From: Paraktedonobacter carboxidivorans
GTDB lineage: Bacteria > Chloroflexota > Ktedonobacteria > Ktedonobacterales > Ktedonobacteraceae
Reading direction: 5' to 3'
NCBI GenBank assembly: GCA_041156125.1
Contig: JBEVTI010000003.1
Coordinates: 1 to 64,000 of the forward strand
DNA: 64,000 nt
A model generated the notes under the pieces. The model was not told the DNA's origin. It saw nothing but the letters and a program-made list of their open reading frames with translations, and ran no database searches. Below, piece after piece: positions 37,501 to 45,733 of this stretch (positions within the stretch are counted from its first letter, which is position 1; every line of letters begins with the position of its first letter). A program made the position numbers and the translations under genes.

Positions 37501-38235
37501 AAGAATACCATCGGGAAAGGCCGCCTGGATCTCAGCATCATGGCACAGCGCGAGGGCCAGCGTGGTCTTCCCAAACCCCCCGGCACCACGCAAGGCAGTG
37601 GTGATCGCTGCCGTTTGCTTGCCCTGCCCTTTGAGCAGTAACTGCTTGATTTCAGCGAATGCGTGCAGGCGCGGCACATAACTTTTCGGCAGATCTCGCA
37701 CTTGAAAGAGTCGAGGGCGTATGGGCGGAGAGAGGAGAAAAATCGTAGCAAAACCAGCATGCAGACGAGCCATGCCAGCGCGGATATTCTCATACGCCAG
37801 TTCAGGTGAAGTCCATTGATCGATGGGTTGTTCATTGTCAGGCAACGCTTTAAGGTCTTTGCACGCGCTACTCTTCCAGCTTGAGGGCCGGGCAAGTAGC
37901 GGTACCACCGGTATCTGTCGCAGGCTCTGCTCCTGCAGTGCTGCTTTCATTGCCATGTAGCACTCATCGCTGGCAAAAAAATCCGGGCTCAACAGCAGTA
38001 GGATCAGGGTAGCCCGTTGAATCAAGCGCGGAAGGACCGCCGAGATTTCATCGCCTGGCTGTGTTTCCAGCCAGCTAAAGGCTCTGGCCCGCTCCCCAAG
38101 GATCAGGGTTTTTTGCAAATCCGTATAGAAACGCTCATCGGGGATGGCATAGATGCATAAAACCTCTGGTGGTCTCTGCTGTATGCTTTGCTCTTGCTCA
38201 ATCTGTGCCTGGCTATCTTTGTCCGTGCCCTCCAT
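34516..38235 (-). CDS. TIR / NB-ARC / WD40 STAND protein with highly uniform repeats
   Basis: A protein of about 1239 residues. Residues about 30-170 form a TIR domain (VLCIYAIPDERFYTDLQKTL, LLLLSPDFFASDECYMAM), able in other systems to cleave NAD+ or assemble signals. NB-ARC follows: Walker A RGAGGFGKTTLALAL (about 214-228), Walker B VCLLVIDDVW (about 297), and a GCWPLLISLARG motif. After a helical region come 13 WD40 repeats (about 684-1239), twelve of them very similar 42-residue units (core CAVSPDGRFIVSAS), three with short insertions. The chosen ATG follows AGGAG at six bases. The architecture is that of plant and fungal NLRs and of bacterial anti-phage STAND sensors; a role in immunity or self-recognition is inference. 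No phage or defence neighbour proves it. Confidence 0.9.
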   Translation of the reverse strand: MEGTDKDSQAQIEQEQSIQQRPPEVLCIYAIPDERFYTDLQKTLILGERARAFSWLETQPGDEISAVLPRLIQRATLILLLLSPDFFASDECYMAMKAALQEQSLRQIPVVPLLARPSSWKSSACKDLKALPDNEQPIDQWTSPELAYENIRAGMARLHAGFATIFLLSPPIRPRLFQVRDLPKSYVPRLHAFAEIKQLLLKGQGKQTAAITTALRGAGGFGKTTLALALCHDAEIQAAFPDGILWIELGEQPPRALDLLNDLLASLEPARGVAITLEEARERWHIALQNRVCLLVIDDVWQAAALAALLEGGPACVRLVTTRNDQVLPDQAERVRVDAMEVHEAVEMLAQGLLVAPAIQLQLESLVQRLGCWPLLISLARGMLQSRLQHGQQFADALGRVEQAYQKRGVMAFHLEHADERQQTVEACLDVSLRHLEEFTSTHYQARERYQELAIFPEDIDIPIATLQIYWQNTGGLESWETEELCMSLHRLSLVLTCDLARGTIRLHDVLRNYLEQCAGTQMSALHARLLNAYWQVCGLRRWADLPPYDTYIWQHLIFHLCHTGREDALRATLTDLGYVTRKALYAGIPFLEADFLLASTFPALSDAEASHSFFASLHRSIVRISHLLRLAHTPAEMGTLLLSHLGWHPAFAAQRNSLEQELPRPFITARYSLPDQSSSALLRTLQGHTEVVNSCAISPDGRFIVSASHDNTLKLWDVETGAERLTLRGHTGSVNGCTVGPDGRFIVSASSDDTLKLWDAKTGVEQLTLRGHTGTVNGCAVSPDGRFIVSASSDDTLKLWDAKTGAERLTLRGHNAVVNSCAVSPDGRYIVSASRDTTLKLWDAKTGVERLTLRGHTGGVYSCAVSPDGHFIVSASWDDTLKVWDVETGIERFTLRGHTSPVNSCAVSPDGRFIVSAAWDNTLKLWDAEAGSEQLTLRDHVDTGKSIKVTSCAVSPAGHFIVSASSDNTLKVRDATTGVERLTLRGHVDIAAWSTEVNGCAVSPDGRFIVSASSDTTLKVWNTRTGAERLTLRGHTNAVTSCAVSPDGRFIVSASSDTTLKVWDAKTGIQRLTLRGHTNVVSGCAVSPDGRFIVSASDDIALKVWDVKTGIERFTLRGHARAGWDTGIISCAVSPDGRFIVSASRDKTLKLWDAGTGAEQLTLRGHTGAVNGCAVSPDGRFILSASSDKTLRLWETGSGRCLLTLPVDGALYGCAWYPDGEHLLACGMHGLYWLRLVG
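34640..36185 (-). repeat. tandem 126-bp WD40-coding repeats
   Basis: About twelve tandem units of 126 bases (42 codons) with high DNA identity; the string CGCCCATCAGGACT recurs at nearly constant spacing. Differences cluster at the same few codon positions in each unit. The pattern fits recent duplication or gene conversion. Boundaries are approximate. Confidence 0.8.
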
Positions 38236-38316
38236 GGCATACTCCTGTATCACTCAACTTCTCGATTTACAATAGAGTATACTGCTCAGGGAATGCAGAA
38301 GCAAGGGGGGAATATC

Positions 38317-38425
38317 CCTGCTTTTAAAAAATCAGGCTAAAACAAGTTTGCCTCCCTGCCCAGGAGAAAAGCAGAGTTTTGGCGGGCGCTGCAGCGCCCG
38401 CCAAAACTCTTCAAAACACAAGGGG
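38317..38425. repeat. dispersed repeat copy B (with 38-base palindrome)
   Basis: Begins CCTGCTTTTAAAAAATCAGG and contains a 38-base perfect palindrome (38373-38410). It shares the order of CCTG...ATCAGG, AAAACA, TTTGCCTCCCTGCC and GGAGAAAAGCAGAG with the copy at 62344. Lies just downstream of the marR gene on the minus strand and may also serve as its terminator. Confidence 0.7.
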
Positions 38426-38466
38426 ATAGTATTATAGGGATAACTCATATAAAAGAAGGCTCTATA

Positions 38467-38898
38467 TTACTCGCCAGGAAGCTCGTCAGGCCCATTTAGC
38501 AGGCGTGTCAGCAGGTCGTACAGGGTAGCTCTTTCCGTGGGTGAAAGTGGTAAGAATGACTGCGAGATCACCTCGTTGTATATGCTGTGACCCTCGCGCA
38601 GAAGTGTCTCTCCCGCGGGCGTGAGGTGATGACGGATCGCCTTGCCTGGTCCGCTGATGCGCTCGATCCATCCTCGCGCCTCCAGCCGGCTCGCCAGAGC
38701 GCCAAAGGATTGATCGGTCTGAAACGTCAACTGCGCCAGCCGATGCCCTGAGACGTTCGGGTGACGACTGATCGCGCGCAGCGCATCCCACTGCACCAGC
38801 GTAATTCCCAGAGGCGCCAGCCGGACATCGAGCGTGCGGTGGTGACGGTACTGCAAGCGTTTGACGGCCAGCGATAGGTCTTCGAGTGCGATAACCAT
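38467..38898 (-). CDS. MarR-family transcriptional regulator
   Basis: A 143-residue winged helix regulator. The DNA-binding region reads LVQWDALRAISRHPNVSGHRLAQ... with recognition helix QSFGALASRLEARGWIER (about 62-82) and the wing HHLTPAGETLLREG (about 88-103). MarR proteins are dimeric repressors that release DNA when they bind phenolic compounds or oxidants. A likely self-operator is not obvious. The gene is flanked on both sides by copies of the dispersed repeat (38317-38425 and 38932-39035). Target unknown. Confidence 0.85.
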   Translation of the reverse strand: MVIALEDLSLAVKRLQYRHHRTLDVRLAPLGITLVQWDALRAISRHPNVSGHRLAQLTFQTDQSFGALASRLEARGWIERISGPGKAIRHHLTPAGETLLREGHSIYNEVISQSFLPLSPTERATLYDLLTRLLNGPDELPGE

Positions 38899-38931
38899 GA
38901 ATGTTCTCTCTTCATTTTTAGATGGGCCATT

Positions 38932-39035
38932 CCTGCTTTTGAAAAATCAGGTCAAAACAGCTTTTGCCTCTCCGCTATCTTCAAAACAACAGGCATGGGT
39001 AGTAGACGCGCTCGTGCTGCTTCGAAAAAATCAGG
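38932..39035. repeat. dispersed repeat copy C (lacks the central palindrome)
   Basis: Starts CCTGCTTTTGAAAAATCAGG, then AAAACAGCTTTTGCCTC, and ends in CGCTCGTGCTGCTTCGAAAAA-ATCAGG. Homologous to the copy at 62344-62495 but with the central GC-rich palindrome missing. It adjoins TATCACTCATA, the core seen in the palindromes at 481 and 60751. The remaining gap 39036-39519 is AT rich with no gene. Confidence 0.65.
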
Positions 39036-39519
39036 TATCACTCATATACTGTGATATTTATACAAGCTTGTTTATATAAGCTTGTTGAGAGAATTATAGC
39101 AGTTCTGTCGTGGATACTGCAAATTTCTTCCCTCCTCAAGGCATGGGAGCGTGGTTCATCTCGCATCCAGGATCGGGTGAGACAAAAGAAAGGATTTGTT
39201 CATGGCTGCCCTCTGTCCAGCCATCAGGCTATAATTAAGTAGATGCAGACAGATGGGCTACTTTGTGCAGATTACCTTCCTTTTAGCGACTTTATTTATG
39301 GAACTCTTTTGTGGTGAAGGGTAAGGGAGTCTATGAACAACACAAGTGTGACGCCAGTGTTCAGGGGTTGGCGCGGGATACGCGCGAGCAGACCGAGTGT
39401 GGTGGTATTTATCTGCTGAGCGCGCTTGTAGTGCATGGCAGGCTGCTCGTGCATGCTTATCGGGTGATGGCAACGAGGTGATGCCTGGTATTGCAGGAAA
39501 AAGAAAGAGGATAGTTACC

Positions 39520-40602
39520 ATGCAACCATTTACAGGCCAGCCACTGGCAGAGGAGCAGGCGCTTCCTGAGAGCGAGTGGCAAGAGGCTGTCAACGCCAGA
39601 GCAGGTGAGCAAGCCTTGTTTACAGAGAAGCCTGCTGAGCAAACGGCAGGTACATTCGCGCCGAGGCCGGTGGACAGGTCCAGGCGACTAAGGGCAACAG
39701 GAGTCATAGCAGTAGTGTTGGTAGCAGCTATCTTGCTCGGCAGTCTCGCTGTGTTGTTTGCGGGGCGTCTGCATGTACCAGGCGCAACGCAACTCGTCTC
39801 GCCTTCTGCGACAGCCAGGTTCGCGGGAACACCCGTGCCAGATATCACGCTCACAACGCAATGGGCCGGGCTGGAGATGTCAATGAAGGTTACAGCAGGC
39901 CCCTACTTTCTAGGGGAAATGCTGTCTGTAGACCTCTCACTCACCAACCACACACATCCCAAGCTAACGTTGGCGGGCTCCCTCTACACTGCCTTTCCCT
40001 GCTCCTCTCCTTCCCTCTTGCCTGAGCAGACAGGTGGCACAGCTCCGCACTATGCCCTGTATACCGAGCCACGACCCTTCGTATATCATTGTCCCGCCGA
40101 TGGCGCGGGGCCAGAATCTCATCCGGGGCTTGCTCCAGGGCAAACGGTCTCGGCGAGCGTGCCTACACTCTTGACAAATAGCGGTGCCGTCACTTTGACA
40201 GGGGCAGCGTTTTTCTATGGGTCAGGCAACTACGCGGATTGGCAGACCCGCACAGGATTGCTGACCGGGCACCTGCCAGTCATGCATCTGCTGATCGCGA
40301 CCCGGGTGCCAGCGGATCGCGTCATCTTGCTGCAGCGGGAGAATTCTAAAGCAGTTGTCCACGCGCCAACAGGAGTTCAATTGCTGGCCGTGACATACAT
40401 GCTCTGCCATTCCTCTGCTCAGAACATTGATCAACCAGTCGGTAATGACGACTGGCAACCACTGGCCTCCCCGACGTTAGAGAGGCCGAATTGTCCAGAT
40501 ACAAGCTGGTGGTCAAATGGGCAAAAGGTCACTGTAAAATGGACAATTATAGTCTGGGATTACGCGATTGCCGCCCCTGGATACGCTGTCGCGCAAGGCT
40601 AG
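39520..40602 (+). CDS. membrane-anchored extracellular protein of unknown function
   Basis: A 360-residue protein with a ~55-residue cytoplasmic N-terminus (QPFTGQPLAEEQALPESEW), one membrane helix (about 63-87, ATGVIAVVLVAAILLGSLAV) and an extracellular domain rich in Thr, Pro and beta-strand segments with paired cysteines. It resembles beta-sandwich surface proteins, but no family is recognised. The ATG at 39520 follows AAAGAGGAT; the open frame from 39397 has no such site. It is monocistronic. Confidence 0.6.
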   Translation: MQPFTGQPLAEEQALPESEWQEAVNARAGEQALFTEKPAEQTAGTFAPRPVDRSRRLRATGVIAVVLVAAILLGSLAVLFAGRLHVPGATQLVSPSATARFAGTPVPDITLTTQWAGLEMSMKVTAGPYFLGEMLSVDLSLTNHTHPKLTLAGSLYTAFPCSSPSLLPEQTGGTAPHYALYTEPRPFVYHCPADGAGPESHPGLAPGQTVSASVPTLLTNSGAVTLTGAAFFYGSGNYADWQTRTGLLTGHLPVMHLLIATRVPADRVILLQRENSKAVVHAPTGVQLLAVTYMLCHSSAQNIDQPVGNDDWQPLASPTLERPNCPDTSWWSNGQKVTVKWTIIVWDYAIAAPGYAVAQG

Positions 40603-40876
40603 TCAAACAGGTAATCTCTCTTGCTTGCCAGCTTATAGTATGGCAAGAAACCCGGCAGACCTCTTGCTGTGTGTATCAAAGATCTGAGCGAGTATGCGGG
40701 CTTAAAAGCTCGCATAACTCTACTGGTTTCGACGCTGGCCCTGTCTTCAGATTGTACAGGGCCAGCGCTTTTGAGCGCATACGGTGAATAGGGTTTTGCC
40801 AGATATTTTGCTCGAAGATGACAGCGAAAGCATTGGTGGACGACACCAGATGATCTTTCCTAATCTCAGATCAGAA
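40603..40876. other. short gap after the membrane-anchored protein
   Basis: Contains a possible further 3' remnant of the CHAT pseudogene on the minus strand (about 40790-40876) and a small dyad near 40737-40762 (CTGGCCCTGTC...GTACAGGGCCAG). No intact gene seen. Confidence 0.35.
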
Positions 40877-41286
40877 CTACGCGCCAGCATCACTTCGATC
40901 GTGGTCAAAGAGTTTGCGGACATCGACCATCTTACTGATGATCTTGTTATTCTCAAAGGCTTGTAGATGAAACAATACTCCCGCCTGCATCAGCCGATTG
41001 CCCAGGCTCGTTTCTATTTCGCCGCTGAGCTTGCCAGATTGGCAGGCATCCAAAAGCACCAGGGGAAGCTGATGCCCACGCAAGAGCCTCGCCAGTTCGC
41101 TTGCCTTCAGCGGATCAAATTGCTCATCCTCAGTTCCCTCGAGCAACAGAAAAGCTTTGCCTGCCGCGAGTCGTTGGCAAAAGGATCTTGCATCTGTAGC
41201 GCATGCTCTGTTCTCTGATCCAGCCGGAGCACAGTATTTCTCTGCTGCTCGTCCACAGCCTGCTCCTGGATGCGTATCACACGCAT
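40877..41286 (-). pseudogene. truncated CHAT-domain protease gene
   Basis: Minus-strand remnant. It opens with ATG at 41286 and MRVIRIQEQAVDEQQ, a start seen in CHAT proteins, but the reading frame ends and the next recognisable part is in another frame: AFLLLEGTEDEQFDPLKA and LPLVLLDACQSGKLSGE, the caspase-like catalytic Cys motif (DACQSG). Most of the ~300 residues that should lie between are missing, so a large deletion is likely. CHAT proteins are peptidases often coupled to STAND sensors; the upstream neighbour is a decayed NB-ARC-TPR gene whose stop codon is 5 bases away, so the pair once formed an operon. Confidence 0.8.
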
Positions 41287-41290
41287 CTGC

Positions 41291-43655
41291 TCATTCCTCC
41301 TCAGGCTCGGTAGCAGCAGGCTCTGTCAACTGCTCAAACAAAGCCATCGTTTCTTCTGGCGTCTGACCGAGGATGGCTGCCACACGTTCCACAAGATCCA
41401 TCTCTTTTCTTTCTGGCCAGAGACGCGCCAGGCTTCCCAAAACAATGGCTATATTGTGATTATCCTTCTATTCGATGAAAATGCGCAAGGTTTCAAGAAA
41501 ATGGTTTTCGGCTTGCTCCCACTGGCGTTGCTCCTGGGCGACCCTCCCCAACTGGTGATAGGTGCCTGCCTGTTCGTAGCGATCGTTGAAGTCGATCTGG
41601 GTCTGCAAGGCTTACTGGTAATACTGCTCTGCTTGCTCCCACTGGCGTTGCTCCTGGGCCACGATCCCCAGGTTGTGATAGGTGCTGGCCTGCCATGCAC
41701 TCCTCTGGCTTTTCTCTAATGCAGTATGTTCAAGCAATTGCAATGTCTGTTCATAACATGCCCGTGCATCTGCGTATTGTTTGAGTTTGAGGTGACGGTT
41801 GCCAATAATGAATAACACACGTAGCCATTCTTCTTGCTTCTCCGCAGGCCTCTCTGCCACCGAGCCCTTCTCCAGCGCGTTGAGGAAGAAGCGGTCTAAC
41901 TCCTGACCACGTTGATACTCTTGCCGACTGTTCAGAAAATCATCTAGCAGGTCATATAGCGCGATCACGGATAGCTCCGCGCTCACGGCGAAACGCAAGG
42001 CTGTGAGTAGATTCTCATATTAGTAGCCAGTGACCAGCGTGCCGGCTTGTCTTTCCTGAGGTTGCTTTGAGTTAAGCAATGCACTCAGTTCTCGACTGAG
42101 GGCCGTATAGTGGTTATAAAACGCTTTTTCTATTGCTGCGCGGTATCCAGACTCTTGCTGGGTGGACAGACTATGACGCAGAAAATAGGGCAGCACAGGT
42201 TGAATGTGCAGAAAGGCGGGTACCGTGGCGTCAGGATTGAGCAGGCCCCATGTCTCGGTTTCCTCGATAATCTCCTGCCATTTCTCCCATGGCAATGCCG
42301 CCAGTTCTGGCTGCTGTTTAAGCTGTTCCGCGTAGCGAGCAAGCGCGCCTCGAAAGATGACCGAGGTAAACGGCGCCAGGCAGAGCAAGAGTTGTTGGGC
42401 ATCAGGAGAGAGATTGCGATAGGAATAGTCCACGCAGCGCAGGATGTTTTCGGTGCGCTTCTCGCTGGTGCCAACCTCTAGCCCGGCATCTCCTGTCTGG
42501 AGAGCAGCCAGCACCTCGCCAGGTTTCTGATGGGCAAGATTGGCCAGCACGACCTCTAAGGCGAGAGGAAAGCCATCTAAAAGCTTCATGAGGGTGAGAA
42601 GCTGCGGATCTGAGCGGTAGGCGCTCGCGCTATGGCGCTCTAAAATACGCTCGGTCAGTTGCGAAGCGGCTTCCTGGTCGAGTCCCGCCAACTCATAGCT
42701 GTGTTCTGCAAAGCTGCCCCTGGCCAGCCAGCTTTCCGCGCCGCGCGAGCCCAGGAGCACCAGGGTCTGACCACTCGCTAAACTCGCCAGCAAGAGCCGC
42801 AACGCCTCCTGCTCTTTGGCTGAGAGCGTGTGTTGCAGAACCAGCGGCGCGCCTATGATCGATTCCAGATTATCTAGTATCAGGAGAGAGCGCGTGCTCC
42901 TCAGAAGCTGAACCAGACGTGCCTGCTGGGCATCGAGCGAGAGGCTCTGGAACGTGACCATCTCGTACTTATCGAGCAGTTTCTTCGCAATGGTGTGCAT
43001 GATCTGCTGGCGGTTCCAGGCGCGCTCATCGTAGCCAAAATAGAACACGTCCTGGACCAGCCCGGTGCGTTGCCACCAGGAGGCCAGGTGATGTAGCAGG
43101 GTCGTCTTGCCAGCGCCTCCCATGCACGGATCAGCAAGAGATTGCGTTTGAGCAAGAGACTCTTCTCGATGCGCAGGATGTCCAGATCGCGTCCCACAAA
43201 ACCATAACTGGGCTGTTGCGAAGCGTGATACAGTGCAGCTCTGGCCTCGTAAAAAGCCTTCTCTTCCTGGGGCTTGAAGGGTTGCAGGGCAAACTGCACC
43301 GGCTGATTCTGATACAGAATAGGCAGAAGCCAGTCCTCTAGCTCGATCCACTGGTTATAATAGGCCCGCCGCTCTTTGCGGTTGCTCCAGTTGCGTGATG
43401 TGGATGTGTTGCTTGTGACCCTTTTTTTCAAAAACCGCTTTGATCAGATCGTAGAGTGCATTGGTACCCAGGCCAAAGCCCACGTTTGTCAGCGTCAGCA
43501 AGACCAGGTCAAGTAGCGGGTTATACGAGCGCGTTTCCCCAGAGGTCAGCTGTGCCTGGGCAATCTCGCGGGTCGTGGTTTCCGCGTTCCAGTTCTCCAC
43601 AAAGTCAGCGGGAACAAGCTCTAGGGTGCGGTGAGAACACCAGTTGATACTCCAT
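41291..43655 (-). pseudogene. decayed NB-ARC/TPR STAND gene
   Basis: Minus-strand remains of one large gene. An ATG at 43655 begins MEYQLVFSPHP; the continuing ADFVENWNAETTTREIAQAQ is in another frame, then YNQWIELEDWLLPIL and YGFVGRDLDILRIEK in a third, then MGGAGKTTLLHHLA (Walker A) after one more shift near 43125 (a single-base deletion explains it). Walker B SLLILDNLE follows. In-frame stop codons occur at about 42020, 41612 and 41465, between them TPR units (YHNLGIVAQEQRQWEQAEQYY). At least three frameshifts and three nonsense changes mean no functional product. Segments 42020-43351 and 41612-41998 are long enough to be misannotated as genes. Confidence 0.85.
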
Positions 43656-43769
43656 CAGACTCTCCATCTAGATCATGCTACAAGTTTCTTCTCAGAAGAA
43701 ACAACGTAAAGCGCGAGAAATCTAAGCAAAGTGTAGCATAGAGAGAAAAATTGCAAGAAAAAAGGAGGG

Positions 43770-44049
43770 CTGCCGATCAAACTGTTGCTGCCCATACATC
43801 TTGAAGTTCAAATTGCTGTGCCCCGATGAGCAAAGTAGTCTAGCAACAGGGGCTAAAAGACATAGTCGGGTTGTTCGCCGGGGTACATATCGGCGCAAGA
43901 GCTCATCCTGGTAGATCGTTCCCAAATTGTCGGCAAGATGCACATAGAGATTGCCTTTAGGGAAAACAGCATGCACGACTTGGACCATTTCCAATGGAAC
44001 ATCGGGAATTGTTTGCGGTTTCAGAAACGAGCTTCTTTGCTCAAAACAA
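43770..44049 (-). pseudogene. IS1182-like transposase N-terminal remnant
   Basis: The segment FLKPQTIPDVPLEMVQVV...VFPKGNLYVHLADNLGTIYQ resembles the N-terminus of IS1182-family transposases (LKPQTIP...FPKGN...LGTIY). It breaks down after YVPRR through a frameshift. No terminal inverted repeats or downstream catalytic part is visible. It is a degraded insertion sequence between two genes; part of 43656-43769 has no recognised feature. Confidence 0.6.
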
Positions 44050-45201
44050 CTAAGGAAATGCCGGGTAGAGCGCCATTTCCTCCGTTTCAGGCCAGAGAGA
44101 ACGGAGCCGGCTCGCAAGTGCTCTCATCGTCGCGCCAATGGCTTCCAGATGTCTCAATTGCTCACTTGTTTGAGCAAACATGTCCAGACGTGTCAGGAGG
44201 CGCTGGCGATCAGAAGCAGTGATGATCATGCGATCACTTGCAAGGAGTTTGCTCAGCGGCATCCAACGCAGCCAGTCAAGGAGCCAGAATGCGCAAGCTT
44301 CAACCAGAGCACGGTTAAAGAGAGCATCATCAGCGGCAGCAGGACATCCTTTGACCAGTTCGGCACGATACGCTGCTTCCATAAGCGGGGGAATGTGCTC
44401 CGGCAGGCGATAGACACACCAGCAGGTGGGAAAATGCATGCACCCATAACATCCTTCTAAAAGAGCATGGGTAAACCTGCCCCCTTCAAAATCCACGAGA
44501 TAGAGCGCGGAACCGACATAGAGACAATTGTCGGGACAACTGTCCCCTTGAATGAAGGCGAGGAACGGTCCAGGATGTCTGATGGAAGTTACCCGTGCAA
44601 GTAACTCATGATCTATACCAGGTGCAGGCGCAATACCAACCAGTTCAATGGAATGATGAAAAGTGGGATTAAACCAGTCAAGTATTGTATCATCCTCCTC
44701 TACTGCTAACGAGCCAAGTGGTCCACGAATAGCATCATAGCTGGTTTGCTTGCCAATAGTCAGCGCTTGGAGACGACCATGTAAAGTTGCGTGTGCAAGG
44801 AGCGCGGCTTCGGCGGCACCCGGGTCATTGCCCAGCAACAACTGATCCAGACGCTGGCCATTGCCCAGATCCTCGCTGACATATATTCCCTGAACCGCAT
44901 CACCAGCGTAGAAATGAGGCGTAAAGGACAGATCGGCAGGAGCGACTTGATTCAGGAACTGGAGACTGGCCCAATCATTGAAGAATGTCCACGGTGGAAC
45001 TATGCGTACCTGCTTGACAATCACACTGGCAGGTGCATGCTCTGGACCAGCAAGAACCTGGAGCCGATAGACTCCCGCCCGTCCACTCGTGGTCAGATCA
45101 TCTCCCTCACCAAGACGAACAGTTCCTGCAAACACTTCCGTGAGCAACTGTTCGGCTGTAGCTATCATCTCAGATGAGGGAGGAATTTTTGAGCGTTTCA
45201 T
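44050..45201 (-). CDS. aminoglycoside phosphotransferase (APH/choline kinase)-family protein
   Basis: A 383-residue kinase-like protein. The phosphotransferase loop reads FIQGDSCPDNCLYVG, the Brenner-type motif in which Asp and Asn are catalytic, followed by YLVDFEGG with the metal-binding Asp. The N-terminal lobe includes the ATP-binding VIVKQVRI region. These are traits of the APH/choline-kinase/fructosamine-kinase superfamily; a resistance role is not implied. The Cys-rich segment CYGCMHFPTCWCVY is unusual and may bind metal. Upstream, a 12-base direct repeat TTTAGTGTCAAA (45238-45264) may be an operator. Substrate unknown. Confidence 0.75.
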   Translation of the reverse strand: MKRSKIPPSSEMIATAEQLLTEVFAGTVRLGEGDDLTTSGRAGVYRLQVLAGPEHAPASVIVKQVRIVPPWTFFNDWASLQFLNQVAPADLSFTPHFYAGDAVQGIYVSEDLGNGQRLDQLLLGNDPGAAEAALLAHATLHGRLQALTIGKQTSYDAIRGPLGSLAVEEDDTILDWFNPTFHHSIELVGIAPAPGIDHELLARVTSIRHPGPFLAFIQGDSCPDNCLYVGSALYLVDFEGGRFTHALLEGCYGCMHFPTCWCVYRLPEHIPPLMEAAYRAELVKGCPAAADDALFNRALVEACAFWLLDWLRWMPLSKLLASDRMIITASDRQRLLTRLDMFAQTSEQLRHLEAIGATMRALASRLRSLWPETEEMALYPAFP

Positions 45202-45237
45202 AGTTGTATAACGCCTCCAGAACTTCCTTCAGACTGC

Positions 45238-45264
45238 AAAAATTTGACACTAAATTTGACACTA
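45238..45264. repeat. direct repeat TTTGACACTAAA upstream of the APH-like gene
   Basis: Two adjacent near-identical copies of a 12-14-base unit (AAATTTGACACTAA) about 40-60 bases before the start of the APH-like gene. Candidate operator; no regulator assigned. Confidence 0.5.
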
Positions 45265-45310
45265 AAGTGGTTTACTTTCTGACAATGAACCTGAACCATT
45301 CTTAACTGAA

Positions 45311-45343
45311 AAGGGCATCGCCTCTCGCTGAGACAATGCCCTT
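45311..45343 (-). terminator. intrinsic terminator of rnpB
   Basis: On the minus strand AAGGGCAT...ATGCCCTT forms a stem followed by TTTTC, located about 18 bases after the predicted 3' end of the RNase P RNA. It ends transcription of rnpB and its intron. Confidence 0.75.
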
Positions 45344-45360
45344 GAATAGGCTCTGGAAGC

Positions 45361-45644
45361 CGGGTTGAGCAAGCCATAAGCCGAATTTTGTACCCTCTCT
45401 CACTCTCGTGAAAGGGGGCGGCAAGCATCTATCTAGGGCAGCAATTGCTTGCTGCCTCAAGCAACCAACCCGAGGGTTGACGGGCGAGCAACCCGCGAGC
45501 AGGCCGCGCGCGGCCTGCTCATCCCTCTGCTCGGTCTTGCTCCGAATGGGGTTTGCCCAGCCAGCCGGTCGCCCGGCTGCTGGTAAGCTCTTACCTTACC
45601 ATTTCACCCTTACCCGGTCAAAGACCAGGCGGTATGTTTCTGTG
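45361..45644 (-). ncRNA. rnpB: RNase P RNA (rnpB), 3' exon
   Basis: The 3' three-quarters of a type A bacterial RNase P RNA, on the minus strand. It begins with the universal CACAGAAACATACCGCC core, continues through GGTAAGGGTGAAA and GGTAAGAGC, and ends with TAGATAGATG, ACAAAATTCGGCTTA and CTTGCTCAACCC, the P1 partner of the 5' exon (11 of 12 pairs). Together with the 5' exon, about 400 bases, a normal size. RNase P cleaves tRNA precursors and is essential. The junction to the 5' part is interrupted by a group II intron. Confidence 0.93.
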
Positions 45645-45699
45645 GTAGGGTAGGTACCCGGCGAGGTGCCTTGTGGCCCTTTTCCGAATACCCCCCTCC

Positions 45700-45733
45700 G
45701 AACCGTGCGGGCAGCTTTCACTGCACACGGCTC
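45700..45733 (-). ncRNA. group II intron domain V
   Basis: A 34-base hairpin with the sequence pattern GAGCCGTGTGCAGTGAAA ... CGCACGGTTC on the minus strand. It holds the catalytic AGC triad and a GAAA loop and is the most conserved part of group II ribozymes. The maturase stop codon lies inside it at about 45718. Confidence 0.85.

Noticed and set aside
42020..43351. A 443-residue NB-ARC gene as an intact protein
   Set aside because: Its N-terminus is out-of-frame sequence; the real N-terminus continues in other frames and the TPR part follows in frame after a stop codon, so it is one pseudogene.
44050..45201. Antibiotic-resistance gene call for the APH-like protein
   Set aside because: Only the general superfamily motifs are visible; no known resistance subgroup signature and no mobile context that would support it.
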